A DNA stretch of 64,000 nucleotides from Stenotrophomonas maltophilia. GTDB taxonomy: Bacteria; Pseudomonadota; Gammaproteobacteria; Xanthomonadales; Xanthomonadaceae. Positions within the stretch are counted from its first letter, which is position 1. Every line of letters starts with the position of its first letter. Positions 24,320-35,697 of this stretch are shown piece by piece. The notes under the pieces are model-generated. The model made no database searches. It saw only the letters and a program-made list of their open reading frames with translations, and was not told the DNA's origin. Both the position numbers and the translations under genes were made by a program. The stretch is taken from the NCBI GenBank assembly GCA_009912235.1, contig WNDS01000004.1, positions 1 through 64,000 of the forward strand, in the 5' to 3' direction.

Positions 24320-27300
24320 TCAGAAGCCGACGCGCAGGTTCAGCTGCCCGCCGATATCGCGGCGGCCATCGCCGTGCTGGCCCTGCAGGAACATCGACAG
24401 CTGGCTGCTGCGGCCCAGCCCGACGGCCACGCCCAGCTGGCTCACCACCGCGTTGCGCGCAATCACCGCACCGTAGGCATCGAACGCATTGCCGCCCACC
24501 GCAAAGCGCTGGCGGCTGGCCACATCGGTATCGCCGGTAGCGTGCTGCCAGCCGACGCTGGCGGTCAGCTGTGCCGGGAACCGCGCACCGCTGCCGACAT
24601 CCCAGCGCCCGCGCAGGCCGGCCGTGGTGGTGTTCAGCGTGTCCTTGCCGCCATCGAGCACCAGCGCAGCGCTGCCGCCCTGTTCGGTGGCACTGTCGCT
24701 GTCCAGCCAGTGGCGGGTGAACTGGACGAACGGCTGCAGCTGCGTGCGGCCATGGCTCCAGGTCCAGGCCGCCTCGACCTGGGCAATGATCGCGTCCGCA
24801 TCCTGGCGGCTGTACAGCGATTGCTGCAGCAGCGGCACCTGGCGCGTGGTGCGCGTGGTGTAGTCGCCGCGGGTCACGCTGCCGGCCAGGGTGAACCCGT
24901 TCCAGTCGCCCTGCGCGTAGATGCCGTAGGTGTTGCCACGGGTACGTGCACGCGAATCACGCTCGTACAGGCGCTGGTCGATGCGCTGGTTGCCGGCGGC
25001 CACGCCCAGCACCACGTGCTCGCCGAGGTTCCAGTCGACACCGGCCATCACGGCGTTGCGGTTGGCGCGGATGTCATCGCCATTGCCATCGCCACGCTGC
25101 CTGAACACCTGGCCGCTGCCGGCCAGCCAGGCCGACGCGCGCTCACCGCGCACGGTCGGCAGTTCATTGCCCAGCCGCTGGCGGATGCCCTCTTCCAGGT
25201 AGTTGTCACGCAACAGGACCGAGCGGGTGGCCGCGTGCGTTTCGCCGGACAACTGGTTGAACGCCGTACGCGCCGTTGCCTCGTCGTACATCAGCGCCGT
25301 GTTGTACAGGCCCAGTGCAGCCCCGGACTGCGGCAGGCTGTCCAGCGCCGACGCGGTGCCCAGCTGGTTGCGGGTCTGCGCGACGGGCACGAACGGGGCA
25401 CGCTGCACCACATCGATCACCAGCTGCGCGTCGTTGGCGGTATAGCGCGGGGTCAGCGACAGGAACGCGGAGTTGTTGGTGGGCGGCACGAACTGGCCGC
25501 TCAGGCCGCCACCGGCGGTGATGATGGTGTAGGTCTGGCCCTGCTGGTAGCTGGTGGTGGGGTCGATGGTGTTCACCTGCACCGTCGCACCGCCGACGTT
25601 GGCGGTACCGGTCACCTTCACCGTGTCGCAGGTAGAGGCACCCAGGTCCACGCCGAGCGTGCTGCCCGGTGCCAGGGTGAGGTTGCCGCCGATGGTGATG
25701 GTGCCGATACCATTGCCGCCGCCGGCACCGTTGCCGCTGCCATTGACCGGCGACAGCACGCCACCGGAGCCGACCGTGGTGTTGCCGCCGATGGTGCCCG
25801 TACCGGACAGCGTGCCGCCGCTGTTCACCTGCCACTGGCCACTCAGCGTGCCGGTGACATTCAGGCCACCGGCGTTGACCTGGCCGTTGCCGGTGAAGCC
25901 GCCACCGTTGCCCCCCGCCGTCACCGTACCGGGGCCGTTCTGCACGATGGTGCCACCGCCAGTGATCGTGCCGCCCAGCGTGGTGGTACCGCCTAGGTTG
26001 AGCACCAGGTTGCCGTTGTTGGTAATGTTGCCGGTGACGCTACCGGTGGCGCCGCCGTTGCCCAGCTGCAGCGTGCCGCCGGCGTTGACCGTGGTGCCGC
26101 CGGTGTAGCTGTTGTTGCCGGTCAGGGTCAGCGTGCCGGTACCGGCCTGGGTCAGGCCGCCACTACCGCTGTTGGCACCGCCGACGCTGGTGTTGCTGCC
26201 AACGTTGAACACCAGGTTGCCGTTGTTGCTGACGTTGCCGGTGATCGCGCCGCTGGCGCCGCCGTTGCCCACCTGCAGCGTGCTGCCGGCATTGATGGTG
26301 GTGCCGCCGGTGTAGGTGTTGGTGCCGGTCAGGGTCAGCGTGCCGCTGCCAGCCTGGGTCAAGCTGTCGCTGCCGCTGACCACACCGCCTGCCGTGGTGC
26401 CCGCACCGAGGTTGTAGACCAGGCTGCCGTTGTTGGTGATGTCACCCAGCACCGAACCGGTAGTACCACCGTTGCCCAGCTGCAGCGTGCTGCCGCCGCT
26501 GATGGTGGTGCCGCCGGTGTAGGTGTTGGTGCCGGTCAGGGTCAGCGTGCCGGTACCGACCTGCACCAGCCCACCGGTGCCGGCCAGCGTGCCGCCGAAG
26601 GTGGTGCTGGCGCTGTTGCCGCCGGTGGTCAGCGTGGCACCGCCCAGCGTCACCGTGCTGCCGGCAACGCCGGCCAGGCCGCCGATGCTCTGGCTGCCAC
26701 CGGCGCTGATGTCCAGCGTGCCGGTACCGGCCAGATTGACCGTGCTGGCGGCCGAGAGGCTGCCACCGGCCGCCACCGCCAGCGTGCCGCTGTTGATGGT
26801 AGTGGTACCGGTGTAGCTGCTGGCGCCGCCCAGGGTGACCGTCGCGGCGCCGTCCTTGAGCAGGCCGCCTGCACCGGCGATGTCGCCATCGAGGGTGAGC
26901 GCATTGCTGCCCAGCAGGGTCAGCGTGCTGTTGGCCAGCTGCACGGTGTTGCCCAGGGTCAGGCCGGCGACGGTGCTGTCCAGTGTGCTGTTGCCGCCCA
27001 CGGTCAGCGTGCCGGTGACCAGCGCCGCGTTGTTGCCCAGTGCCAGGCCACCGGCATTGAGCGCTACGCAACCGCTGAAGGTGTTGGCACCGGTCAGCGT
27101 CTGCACGCCAGCGCCCGCCTTCACCAGGCCGCCGGTACCGTCCACCACGCCGGCGAAGGTGGTGTTGCCCACGCCATTGAGGGTGAGCGTATTGCCGCCC
27201 AGCTGCACGGTGCTGCCGGCCACGCCGGCCAGGCTGCCGATGCCCTGCGGGGTGGTCGCGGCGCTGATGTCGAAGGCGGTACCGGCGTTGGCCAGGTTCA

Positions 27301-30300
27301 CCGCGCCGGTCGAGGCCAGGCTGCCACCGGCGCCGATGGCCAGGGTGCCGGCGTTGATGGTGGTGCCACCGGTGTAGGTATTGGTACCGGTCAGGGTCTG
27401 CGTGCCCGTGCCGACCTTGATGAGGCCACCGGCGCCGCCCAGCGAACCGGAGTAGGTGCCGTTGGTGGCCCCGCCGATCTCCAGGTTGTTGTTGCCCAGG
27501 TTCACCGCACCGGCGCCGGTCAGGGTGCCGAACACCTGGGTGCCGTTGCCTGCGGACAGGTCGAATGTGGCCCCGAGCGCGACGTTGACGATGCCGGTGG
27601 CGGCCAGACTGGCCCCGGCCCCCAGCACCAGCGTTCCGCCGTTGATGAAGGTGCCGCCGGTGTAGGTGTTGGTGCCGTTCAAGGTCAGCGTTGCCAGCCC
27701 TTCCTTGGTCAGCCCGCCGGTGCCGGACAACGCCCCGTTGAGGGTCAGGTCGTTGTTGCCCAGCACGGTCAGGCCGGCGTTGAGCACGAAGTTGTTGGCC
27801 GGCGTCACCGCCGTGTTCGAATCCAGCGTGGCCGCGCCGCCCACGGTGACCGTGCCGGTTCCCAGCGCCGTGTTGCTGCCCACCACCAGGCCGCCGTTGT
27901 TGAGCGTCACCCCGCCGCTGAAGGTGTTGCCCCCGTTGAGCGTCAGTGAACCGGTGCCGTCCTTCACCAGGCCACCGCTGCCACCGATGGTGCCCGCGAA
28001 CGTCGTATCGGTATTGGCCCCGCCCACGGTCAGTGCGTTGCCACCCAGGCTGACCGCGCTGCCGGCCACACCGGCCAGCGAGCCGATGGTCTGGTTGCCG
28101 CCGGCGGAGATGTCCAGCGTACCGGCGCCGGCCAGGTTCACCGCACCGGTGCTGGCCAGGCTGCCGCCGGCGCCGATCGCCAGCGTGCCGTTGTTGATCG
28201 TGGTTCCACCGGTGTAGGTGTTGGCACCGGTCAGCGTCACCGTCGCCGCACCGCCCTTCACCAGGCCACCACCGCCACTGATCGGCCCGCCCAGGGTCAG
28301 CGCGTTGCTGCCCGGCAGGTTCAGGTTGAAGCCGCCGGCCAGCGTGATCGTGTTGGCCAGGCTCACGGCCGCGGAGGCATCCAGCGTGGCGTCGCCCCCC
28401 CACCGTCAGCGTGCCGGTGCCGAGCGCACCGTTGTTGCCCACCACCAGCCCGCCACCGTTGAGGGTGACGCCGCCGCTGAAGGTGTTGGCACCGCCCAGG
28501 GTCTGGATGCCGGTGCCGTCCTTGACAAGCGCGCCGCTGCCGGCGATCACGCCGTCGTAGACACCGTTGGCCACACCGCCCAGCGTCAGCGTGTTGGCGC
28601 CCAGCGTGACAGTGCTTCCGGCCACACCGTTGAGCACGCCGATGGTCTGCGCGCCACCGGCTGAGATATCGAAACCGGTGCCTGCCACGGCCAGGTTCAC
28701 CGCACCGATCGGTGCCAGGCTGCCACCGGCACCGATCGCCAGCGTGCCGGCATTGATCGTGGTACCACCGGTGAAGGTGTGCTGGCCGGTCAGCGTTTCG
28801 GTTCCGATGCCGACCTTGGTCAGGCCACCGGTGCCGGAGATCGAACCGGCATAGGTGCCGTTTGTCGCGCTGCCAATGGTGATGTCATTGGCACCGATGT
28901 TGATGTTGCCGCTGCCGGTGACCGTACCGACCTGCTGGTTGCCGTTGCCGGCCGACAGATCCAGCGTGGTACCGGCGGCCAGGTTCACCGTGCCGGTGGA
29001 GGCCAGGCTGGCCCCGGCGCCCAATGCCAGCGTGCCGCCCAGGACGTTGGTGCCACCGGTGTAGGTGTTGATGCCGTTCAAGGTCAGCGTGGCGGTGCCA
29101 TCCTTGGTCAGGCTGCGCGTGCCGGACAGCACGCCACCCAGCGTGATCGCGTTGCTGCCAAGTACGGTCAGGCCGGCGTTGAGCACCACGTTGTTGGCCA
29201 GAGACACCGCCCCGGTAGCGCCCAGCGTTGCCGCTGCGCCCACCGTCAGGGCACCGCTGCCCAGTGCGCCGTCGTTGCCCAGCAGCAGGCCACCGCCGTT
29301 GAGCGCCACGCCGCCGTTGAAGGTGTTGGCCGCACCCAGCGTCTGCACGCCGGCGCCGACCTTGACCAGCCCGCCGCCGCCGCTGATGACGCCATCGAAG
29401 GTCTGGTTGGATGCATTGCCGAAGGTCAGCGTATTGCCCCCCCCAGCACCAGGCTGGTGCCTGCTGCGCCGCTCAGTGCCCCCACCGTCTGGTTGCCCGC
29501 GCCAGAGATATCCAGTGCCGCCGAGGCGCCGGCCAGGCTGACCGCGCCGGTTGCGGCCAGGCTGCCGCCGGTACCCAGCGCCAGCGTGCCGGCGTTGACC
29601 GTGGTGCCCCCGGTATAGGTGTTGGCCCCGCTCAGGGTGAGCGTGGCGCTGCCGTTCTTGATCAGGCCACCGGCACCGAACACCGGCGCGGTCAGCGTCA
29701 GTGCGTTGCTGCCGGTCACGCTCAGGTTGGCACCGGCCGCCAGGCCGATCGTGTTGCCCACGGTGAACGCAGCGGTGGTGTCCAGCGTCGCGTTGCCACC
29801 GACGTCCAGCTGCCCGGTACCCAGCGCACCGGCATTGCCCAGCTGCAGCTGCCCGGCGTTGAGGCCCACGCCACCGCCGAAGGTGTTGGCGCCGTACAGT
29901 CCGAGCGTGCCCGCACCGTTCTTGACCAGCCCGCCGACACCGGACACCACGCCGCTGAGGGTGACATCGGTGCTGCCCAGCAGGTTGAGGTTGGCACCGG
30001 CACCGAGCGCGATGTTGTTGGTCAGGCCGAGCGCGGCGCTGCCGTCGAGGGTGATATTGCCCCCCCACGTTGAGCGCGCCGGTGCCCAGTGCACCGCTGT
30101 TGCCCAGTACCAGCCCACCGGCGTTGACCGTGGTGCCGCCGGTGTAGGTGTTGGCACCGTTGAGGGTGAGCACCGTGGCACCGTTCTTCACCAGGCTGCC
30201 GCCGCCGGACACCACACCACCCAGGGTCAGGTTCTGGCTGCCGGTGAGGGTGAGTGCATTACCCAGGGTGATGTTGTTGACCAGGTTGAGCGCAGCGCTG

Positions 30301-33300
30301 CTGTCCAGCGAGGCGGCCCCGGTGACGTTCAGCGCACCGCTGCCCAGCGCGCCGGCATTGCCCAGCAGCAGGCTGCCGGCACTGAGCGTTACGCCGCCGC
30401 CGAAGGTGTTGGCGCCGTTGAGGGTCAGCTGCGAAGCACCGTTCTTGATCAGGCTGCCACTGGCGGAAATCACGCCGCCCAGCGTCAGGTTCTGCGTGCC
30501 CGGCAAGGTCAGCGCTGCACCCAGGTTCACCGCATTGGTCAGGTTCAACGCCGTGGCGCCATCCAGCGACGCGGCACCGCCGACCGTCAGCGCCCCGGTG
30601 CCGATCGCACTGTTGTTGCCCAGCAGCAGGCCGCCGGCATTGAGGGTCACGCCGCCGACGAAGGTATTGACGCCGGTCAGCGTCTGCACGCCGACACCGT
30701 TCTTGACCAGCCCGCCGGTGCCACTGATCAGCCCTGCGAAGGTCTGGTTGGTGGCATCGCCGAAGGTGAGCGTGTTGGCGCCCAGCAGCAGCGAGCTACC
30801 GGCCACGCCGGACAGCGCACCGATGGTCTGGTTGCCGCTGCCGGAGATGTCCAGCCCGGCACCGGTACCGGCCAGGCTCACTGCGCCGGTCGCAGCCAGG
30901 CTGCCGCCGGTCCCAAGCGCCACGGTGCCGGCATTGACGGTCAAGCCACCGGTGAAGGTGTTGGCACCGCTCAGGGTCAGCGTGGACGCACCATTCTTGG
31001 TCAGGCCACCGACACCGCTGATGACTCCACTCAGGCCCAGCGGCTGCCCGCCCGTCAGCGCGAGCGTGCTGCCCGCCCCGAGGTTGACCGCGTTGCCGAG
31101 CACAAGGGCGCCGGTGGTGTTCAGGTTCAGCGTGTTGGCATTGGTCAGGCTCAGGGTGCCGGTGCCCAGTGCCGCGCTGTTGCCCAGCAGCAGGTCTCCG
31201 CCCGTGACGTTCACGCCGCCGCCGAAGGTGTTGGCGCCGTTGAGGGTAAGCAGCGAGGTGCCGCTCTTGATGAGGCCGCCGGCCCCGCTGATCACCCCGC
31301 CCAGCGTCATCGGCTGCCCGCCGAGCAGGTTCAGGGTCGAGTTCGTGCCGAGCGCCACGTTGTTGGCCAGCGTCGTGGCTGCACTGCCATCCAGGGTCAC
31401 GGCCGCACCCGCGCCCACGCTGAGGCCGCCGTTGCCCAGTGCCGTGTTGCTGCCCACCACCAGGCCACCGCCATTGAGCGTCACACCGCCGCCGAAGGTG
31501 TTGTTGCCACTGAGCGTCAGGTTGCCGATGCCCAGCTTCACCAGCCCGCCGCTGCCGGCAATCGTGCCGGCATAGACGGTGCTCGTGCCCAGCCCACCCA
31601 GGGTCAGTGAATTCGCGCCCAGCGTGACCGCACCGCCGGCCCCTGCCAGCGAGCCGATGGTCTGGCTGGTGGCGGCGCCGGAGATGTCCAGCGTGGTGCC
31701 CACGGACAGTGCGATCGCGGCGGTGGGCGAGAGCGAACCGCCAACCCCCAGCGCCAGTGCGCCACCGGTCACCGACAGGCCGCCGGTCAACAGGTTGGCG
31801 CCGCCGAGCGTCAACGTGCCGGTACCACTCTTCACCACATTGCCGGCACCGGACAACGTACCGTTCAACGTCAGCGCGTTGCTGCCAAGCAGGTTGAGCG
31901 TGCCGCCGCCCGAGACCGCGATGTTGTTGCCCAGGTTGAACACCGCAGTGGTGTTCAACGATGCCGTTCCCCCCACGGTCAGCGTGCCCGAGCCCAGCGC
32001 GGTGGCGCTGCCCAGCACCAGTCCACCGGCGTTGAGGTTCACCCCGCCGGAGAAAGCATTGCCGGCACTGAGCGTGACCAGGCCCGTGTTGGTGACGTTC
32101 AAGCCGCCGGTGCCGCTGAGCACCCCGCCCAGCGCCAAGGCGTTGGTACCGCCCAGTGTCAGCCGCCCGGCGCCGTTGAGGCTGATCAGGTTGGACAGCG
32201 TCAGCCCGGCGGTCGTGGCCGCGATGGTGCCACCGTTGACGTTCAGCACGCCCGGGCCGAACACGCCGCTGTTGTTGAAGTTGACCAGGCCATCATTGAG
32301 GGTGGCTGCGCCGTTGAAGTCCCCAGCACGTTCCAGGTTCCGCTGTTGACCGTGAGCTGTTCGAAATTGGTGTAGCGCGTCCAGTCAAGCGTTGTCGCCG
32401 CGCCACCGGAACCGGAACCCGGTCCGGTGGCGCTGTTCTGCAGCACCAGGCGATCATTGGTGCCGGTGCCGGCATCCACCACGCCAGCCGCCGCCAGGCT
32501 GATGCCCAGGCCGCCGAAGGCGCCGGCAACACCCGTTCCCAGGTTGACCACGTTGGAACCGGATACGGCGGTGAACGTATTGCCGATGGCGCCGGAATTG
32601 CCCAGATGGACGCTGCCGTTGATGGTGCCGGCATTGACGAAGGTGTTACCGGGGGTGGACGCACCAAAGCCGATACGGCCGGTCATCGTGCCGGTATTGG
32701 TGAGGTTGGTCTGCGCACCGCCGTAGCTGACCACGGAGGCCGCATCGGCCGTGGTCAGCAATCAGACACCGAGGATCGACATGTCCACCGTGCCGCTGTT
32801 GGTGATGGTGGTGACACCACCCGCAGCATTCTGCACCAGCAGCGCCTGGCCACCGACGCCGAAAATGGAGCCGATATTGACCAGGCCATTGAGGCTGCCC
32901 CCCGCCTGGTTGTTGATGGCGATGGAGTTGCCGCCGACCGTATCGTTTCCAACCACCAGGCCTGCCGCTGCCAGGCTGAGGCCACCATTGATGGTCGGAT
33001 CGATCGTGCCAGCATTGTTGACCGTGATGCCGTTGCCCGTCAGGCTCACGGCCGCGCCGCCGATGAGCGGCAGCACGCTCAGCCGCGCCCCCGCTGCAAT
33101 ATCCATCTGGATATTGTTGTTGGAGTTGGCATACGCATTCTGGTTGGTGGTGGCGTCGCAGGTGACGGCCGTGGTGCCCACGCAGTTGGCAAATGCCGCA
33201 CCACTGGCCAGCGACAAACCCAGTGCGGCCGCCAGGCGCGTGGCGGTCAGGTAACGATGCGGTTGCGGCGAGGCAGCGCTGCCTCCAGCCGTCTGTGTCG

Positions 33301-33367
33301 CAACTTCCGAAGTGACCTGCATCAGGCCAAGGCGACGATTGAAAACGAGTCGGTAAATGCGGTTCAT
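24320..33367 (-). pseudogene. Giant ESPR-type autotransporter adhesin gene, disrupted by a TGA and four frameshifts
   Basis: A type V secreted surface protein of about 3,014 residues once repaired. The N terminus MNRIYRLVFNRRLGLMQV is an extended signal peptide region. The passenger is built from autotransporter-associated beta-strand repeats; I count 23 copies of a G-x-N-[TS]-[YF]-x-G-G core (such as GANTYTGGTTVNAG). The last 270 or so residues form the outer-membrane barrel and end LNLRVGF. Breaks: in-frame TGA at 32762-32764; a missing base at 32321-32324; one extra base in a 7-G tract (30060-30066), two extra in an 8-G tract (29437-29444) and one extra in a 7-G tract (28395-28401). Six-G tracts elsewhere (25911-25916, 31969-31974) are in frame. 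Start at 33367 has GGAGA upstream. The corrected length is a multiple of three. Confidence 0.88.
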
Positions 33368-33779
33368 CGATACATCTCCGTGAAATATCCGATGGCAAGA
33401 ACTGAGCAGATTTTTTTCGACCGGTGACACAAAGCCGCCCGGCGCCGTGGGCGCCAGGACATCGACTGGACTACTGAAAACCGTTCAATTCAGTGGTTCA
33501 CACACATGAAATGCATTAACACCGGACTTCACGGAGCTGAACTACGCGACCCGTCCCCGTAGCAGCGCATTAACTCTGCATAAGCCAATGCCATCACTGC
33601 GTGAATATTCAGCGCGTGAGAATGTGAATGCCAACACAATGCGACACAGCGATCACGATACTTAGGAATATTCCTAAAATTTGGATCGTTATAAATGCAA
33701 TGCAGTGCAGCATTATCATGAACATATTCACGAATGTAATACCCCGCGAATATCTCCCGGCATCTGCGCCGGGCGCCAA
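33368..33779. other. A+T-rich regulatory region upstream of the autotransporter
   Basis: A 412-bp gap without a convincing gene. From about 33480 to 33760 it is much richer in A+T than anything else in the window. It holds a 16-bp perfect palindrome (33662-33677) and TGAATATTCA at 33602-33611, with related GTGAAT/ATTCAC-type half-sites near 33628 and 33720. It looks like a promoter and regulator-binding region, perhaps silenced by a nucleoid protein. Confidence 0.6.
33662..33677. promoter_or_regulatory. 16-bp perfect palindrome, candidate operator
   Basis: TTAGGAATATTCCTAA is fully symmetric and lies in the A+T-rich gap about 300 bp upstream of the autotransporter start. The shape fits a dimeric regulator site; the regulator is not known. 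Confidence 0.5.
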
Positions 33780-34148
33780 TCAGGCGGCCGGGGTGCCCTG
33801 GTGGAACACCATCTGCCAGCGGCCCTGTGCCTGCCGCCACAGCGAACTGCGCAGCACCCAGCGCTGTGCCCCCTCACGGTGGTAGCGGCTGCGATAGCGC
33901 ACCTGGGCCAGGTCATCGGCCAGCTGCCAGACCGTGAAGTCGCAGGCCTCCAGGCTGACCGGTTCCGTTGCGGCGGGGAGATCACGCAGGGTGTCGGCCC
34001 GGCTCCAGCAGCGCCCCGAGCTGCCAATTTCGCTGAAATCCGGGGCCAGCAATGCATCCAGCTGCTGGCGGTCGGCACGCAGCTGCGGGGTATGCAGCGC
34101 GCGGTCGAGCGCCTCCAGCGCGCGTGCCAGTGCCGCTGGGGCCGGCAC
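33780..34148 (-). CDS. NTF2-like (DUF4440/SnoaL-type) protein
   Basis: About 122 residues with the small cone-shaped NTF2-like pattern: ALEALDRALHTPQLRADRQQ, then LLAPDFSEIGSSGRCWSRAD, and the final strand WQMVFHQGTP. Family members are small enzymes or binding proteins; no catalytic residues are clear. The GTG at 34148 is chosen because homology starts there and it lies 12 nt after the stop of the metallo-hydrolase gene; a longer reading overlaps that gene. Last gene of the kdkA-hydrolase-NTF2 unit. Confidence 0.72.
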   Translation of the reverse strand: MPAPAALARALEALDRALHTPQLRADRQQLDALLAPDFSEIGSSGRCWSRADTLRDLPAATEPVSLEACDFTVWQLADDLAQVRYRSRYHREGAQRWVLRSSLWRQAQGRWQMVFHQGTPAA

Positions 34149-34159
34149 GGCGGCGATGC

Positions 34160-34927
34160 TCAGGGCGGATCCTGCGCCAGCACGTGCGCGGCGGTGGGCG
34201 CCGGCAGCGGTACGCACTGGCCCGGCTGTGCCACGCGGTGGCCGCGTGCCGCCAGCGCCTGGCCGTCGGCCACGCTGACGTAATGGTACAGCATCATGCG
34301 TGCCTGCAGGGCCGCGCTGTATTCGCGCTCCAGGTCATCCACCCCGGTATGGGACGGATTGCCATGCAGGCCGCAATCATGCGCGATCAGTTCGCCGTCA
34401 TCGGCGTAGCGGGCCAGCATCTCGGGAATCGGGCGGGTATCCCCGCTCCAGGTCAGCGCACCCTTCAGGCGCAGCCCGTAGGCCGTTTCCGGCCAGTGGT
34501 GGCGCACCGGGAATACCTCCAGGCGCACCCCTTCGTGCCAGAACGCATCGCCCACTACGATCAGCTGGAAGGCATCCCAGAAGTTGGCGCCGCCCTCGGC
34601 CAGCACGTTGGGGTAATCGCCGATGCGCTTGTGCAGCAGCGGCACCACCGGTGCCGGCACATACAGGCGCACCTTGCCGCGGCGCTGGGCGCTGAAGAAC
34701 GTATCCACGAACAAGCGCTCGAAACCGGCCACATGGTCCAGGTGCACATGGGTGACGAACAGCGCCTGCGGCAGGTGCCCGTAGTGCGCCTTGAACGCGG
34801 TCAGGCCTTCGCCGCCGCAGTCGATGGTCAGCCACGGCCGCCCTTCACGCTCGATCACCGACATCGGCGAACCCAGCTCGACCGCCGACGCATTGCCGAC
34901 GCCGAGAAAACGCAATGACCAGTTCAT
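34160..34927 (-). CDS. MBL-fold metallo-hydrolase
   Basis: A 255-residue metallo-beta-lactamase-fold enzyme. The zinc-binding motif is THVHLDHVAG near residues 59-68. Further ligands are likely in FPVRHHWPE, WSGDTRP and AHDCGLHGNPSHTG, resembling RNase Z-like or ComA-like members that lack a full extra domain. The substrate is unknown. Its ATG overlaps the kdkA stop by 1 nt (TGATG), so it is translated with a Kdo kinase; a link to envelope metabolism is possible but inferred only from position. Confidence 0.83.
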   Translation of the reverse strand: MNWSLRFLGVGNASAVELGSPMSVIEREGRPWLTIDCGGEGLTAFKAHYGHLPQALFVTHVHLDHVAGFERLFVDTFFSAQRRGKVRLYVPAPVVPLLHKRIGDYPNVLAEGGANFWDAFQLIVVGDAFWHEGVRLEVFPVRHHWPETAYGLRLKGALTWSGDTRPIPEMLARYADDGELIAHDCGLHGNPSHTGVDDLEREYSAALQARMMLYHYVSVADGQALAARGHRVAQPGQCVPLPAPTAAHVLAQDPP

Positions 34928-35676
34928 CAGGTGCCCCGGTTCCAGGCCAGGTCGTAGGCGCGGCGCAACCGCGCATAATCTTTCTGCACGTCTTCCACGC
35001 TGCGTTCGCCGCCCAGTTTCAGCAGCGAGCGCAGCAGGCGCTTGAGGTTGCGCTCGCGCCAGGCCGTGGCCGGAATGCGCTGCACGCCACGGTCAAAATC
35101 GATCAGCCAGCCATGGCCGTTGCCGTCGAACAGGATGTTGTGGGCATTGAGGTCGGCATGGTCCAGCCCGACCCGGTGGAAGCGCGCGATCAGGCGCCCA
35201 GCCTCTTCCCACGGCGCCTCGCGCCCGGCCACCTGGGCCCGGTCGGCCAGCGAGCGCACGCCCTCGATGCGCTCCATCAGGATGGCCGCGCGGTAGCGCA
35301 TGCCTTCACGCATGTAGAAGGCGGCGATCGGCCGCGGCACCGGCAGCTTGTGCGCCCGCAGCGCCCGCATCAGCCGGAATTCGGCAAAGCTGCGGGTGCG
35401 GTCGGCGCCCCGCCAGATGTACTGGTCACGGCTGAGCCTGGCTGCCAGGCCGCCGCGCAGGTAGTGGCGCAGCACGCTGGGGCCGAAGGGTGCGTCGATG
35501 AACCAGGCGCTGCCGCGCCCCCCTTCGGACACCGGCCGGGCCCGCTCAGCCCAGTGCTGGGGCGAAAACAGCCCGATATCGGCTTGCCGCAGCCGCTCGC
35601 GGTCGAACAGAATAGAGCCGATGCCGCGACCCTTGCGGCATGGCGTCAGCGCTTCATTGGCGTCGAATGCGACCAT
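34927..35676 (-). CDS. kdkA: 3-deoxy-D-manno-octulosonic acid kinase
   Basis: A 249-residue lipopolysaccharide kinase of the KdkA/WaaP fold, which phosphorylates Kdo in the inner core of lipopolysaccharide using ATP. The catalytic loop is [16 protein letters not shown] near residue 170 and the metal-binding DFD is in WLIDFDRG. The N-terminal GRGSAWFI and RHYLRGGL segments match the family. The ATG is 21 bp from the divergent GT9 gene. A TAGACT box 7 nt before the ATG suggests a leaderless mRNA. Confidence 0.9.
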   Translation of the reverse strand: MVAFDANEALTPCRKGRGIGSILFDRERLRQADIGLFSPQHWAERARPVSEGGRGSAWFIDAPFGPSVLRHYLRGGLAARLSRDQYIWRGADRTRSFAEFRLMRALRAHKLPVPRPIAAFYMREGMRYRAAILMERIEGVRSLADRAQVAGREAPWEEAGRLIARFHRVGLDHADLNAHNILFDGNGHGWLIDFDRGVQRIPATAWRERNLKRLLRSLLKLGGERSVEDVQKDYARLRRAYDLAWNRGT

Positions 35677-35681
35677 TACAT

Positions 35682-35690
35682 TTAGTCTAA
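35682..35690. promoter_or_regulatory. Symmetric -10 element, possible bidirectional promoter
   Basis: The 9-bp odd palindrome TTAGTCTAA in the 21-bp divergent gap gives TAGTCT on the plus strand and TAGACT on the minus strand. Each lies 7-9 nt from the nearest ATG, so both transcripts would be nearly leaderless. No good -35 was seen on either side. Confidence 0.5.
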
Positions 35691-35697
35691 CAACACC

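Noticed and set aside
26442..29426. Long Arg/Gln/His-rich reading between the repeat parts of the autotransporter, as if a separate basic protein
   Set aside because: It is the wrong frame of the repeat region between the poly-G frameshifts; correct frames give clean beta-strand repeats.
24320..33367. CRISPR-like array, suggested by many short near-repeats
   Set aside because: The repeats are in coding frame, diverged, unevenly spaced and translate to autotransporter strands. There is no constant repeat with unique spacers.
33529..33840. A 103-codon minus-strand frame across the A+T-rich gap
   Set aside because: Its start lies inside the NTF2-like gene, it has no ribosome-binding site and no recognisable domain, and it covers palindromes that look regulatory.
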